Shown piece by piece: positions 5,586 to 5,924 of a stretch of DNA of 5,924 bases (the stretch's first letter is position 1; each line of letters starts with the position of its first letter). This stretch comes from Spirochaetia bacterium (GTDB lineage Bacteria > Spirochaetota > Spirochaetia > Sphaerochaetales > Sphaerochaetaceae). The position numbers and the translations under genes were made by a program. The notes beneath the pieces were generated by a model that worked only from the letters and a program-made list of their open reading frames with translations, was not told the origin of the DNA and made no database searches. Location of the stretch: contig SABI01000161.1 in the NCBI GenBank assembly GCA_009929055.1, positions 1 to 5,924 of the forward strand. Direction: 5' to 3'.

Positions 5586-5924
5586 GAATCGTTTTTTTCC
5601 AGCCCTAAGAAGAAGAATCTCTTCTTCTCCTAAGTAAGAAGTGTCAATGATTTGTTTCACATCACTGATATTCTTTTCGTTAATGAATGCGCCACCTTGA
5701 TTAATAAGGCGCCTCGCATCACTATTATTAGAACAAAGTTCAGTCATTGCAAAAAGATCAATAGCACCGATGCCTTTCTCTAATAGCTCTTTCTCTATTG
5801 TAATGGAAGGGAGACCTTCTGTCGATACCACTTTATGAGCTCCAAACATAGCTTTTGCAGCATGTAGAGCTTTTTCAGCTTCCTCTATACCATGAATAAT
5901 CTTTGTTTGTTCATAGGCTAGCTT
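5565..5924 (-). CDS. tyrS: Tyrosyl-tRNA synthetase, C-terminal part with S4 domain (5' end outside the window)
   Basis: The last 119 residues of a class I aminoacyl-tRNA synthetase that charges tRNA-Tyr in the cytosol. The frame is open to the right window edge, so the catalytic Rossmann domain with its HIGH and KMSKS motifs lies outside. Visible parts begin with KLAYEQTKIIHGIEEAEKAL, matching the TyrRS segment LAxExTxxVHGxxxAxxA that follows the catalytic core. A short linker (STEGLPSITI) leads to the S4-like RNA-binding domain, recognisable by NNSDARRLINQGGAFINEKN and ending in LLLRAGKKRFFKIIVE. The bacterial TyrRS S4 domain grips the long variable arm of tRNA-Tyr. The C-terminus is complete and normal. 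The ABC importer genes follow on the same strand, 57 bp away; no functional link between the two is evident. Confidence 0.93.
   Translation of the reverse strand, partial: KLAYEQTKIIHGIEEAEKALHAAKAMFGAHKVVSTEGLPSITIEKELLEKGIGAIDLFAMTELCSNNSDARRLINQGGAFINEKNISDVKQIIDTSYLGEEEILLLRAGKKRFFKIIVE

Overview
The window looks like ordinary chromosomal DNA from a low-GC bacterium, probably an anaerobe or fermenter. The phylum cannot be fixed from the sequence alone. The substrate-binding protein has a signal peptide with no lipobox cysteine, which fits a diderm such as a spirochaete better than a Gram-positive, but this is a weak inference. No phage, transposon, CRISPR array, rRNA or tRNA gene is visible, and I found no convincing new biological system.

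Layout. The left part (1-1566, + strand) has three elements in tight series. First is the 3' end of a methylthioadenosine/S-adenosylhomocysteine deaminase gene (mtaD type). Next is a collapsed remnant of mtnA (methylthioribose-1-phosphate isomerase), in which a recognisable N-terminus is joined out of frame to a recognisable C-terminus. Last is an intact AEC-family permease gene. A 126-base intergenic region (1567-1692) holds a long AT-rich palindrome and a weaker hairpin. It is followed by a complete gene for hexameric, probably NADP-dependent, glutamate dehydrogenase (1693-3054, + strand).

The right part (3045-5924) is entirely on the - strand. Read in the direction of transcription it contains the 3' end of tyrS (tyrosyl-tRNA synthetase) and then a three-gene NitT/TauT-type ABC importer: periplasmic binding protein, permease, ATPase. 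The three importer genes overlap each other (26 bp, then 4 bp), so they are almost certainly co-translated. The ATPase gene converges on gdhA with a 10-bp overlap, and the probable gdhA terminator lies inside the ATPase coding sequence.

How the genes work together. The deaminase and MtnA belong to handling of 5'-methylthioadenosine, the by-product of polyamine synthesis. With mtnA destroyed here, salvage through methylthioribose-1-phosphate would be blocked at the isomerase step unless another copy exists. Glutamate dehydrogenase links ammonium to 2-oxoglutarate. The ABC importer's substrate cannot be told from the sequence. The most interesting item is the mtnA remnant, followed by the palindrome ahead of gdhA.
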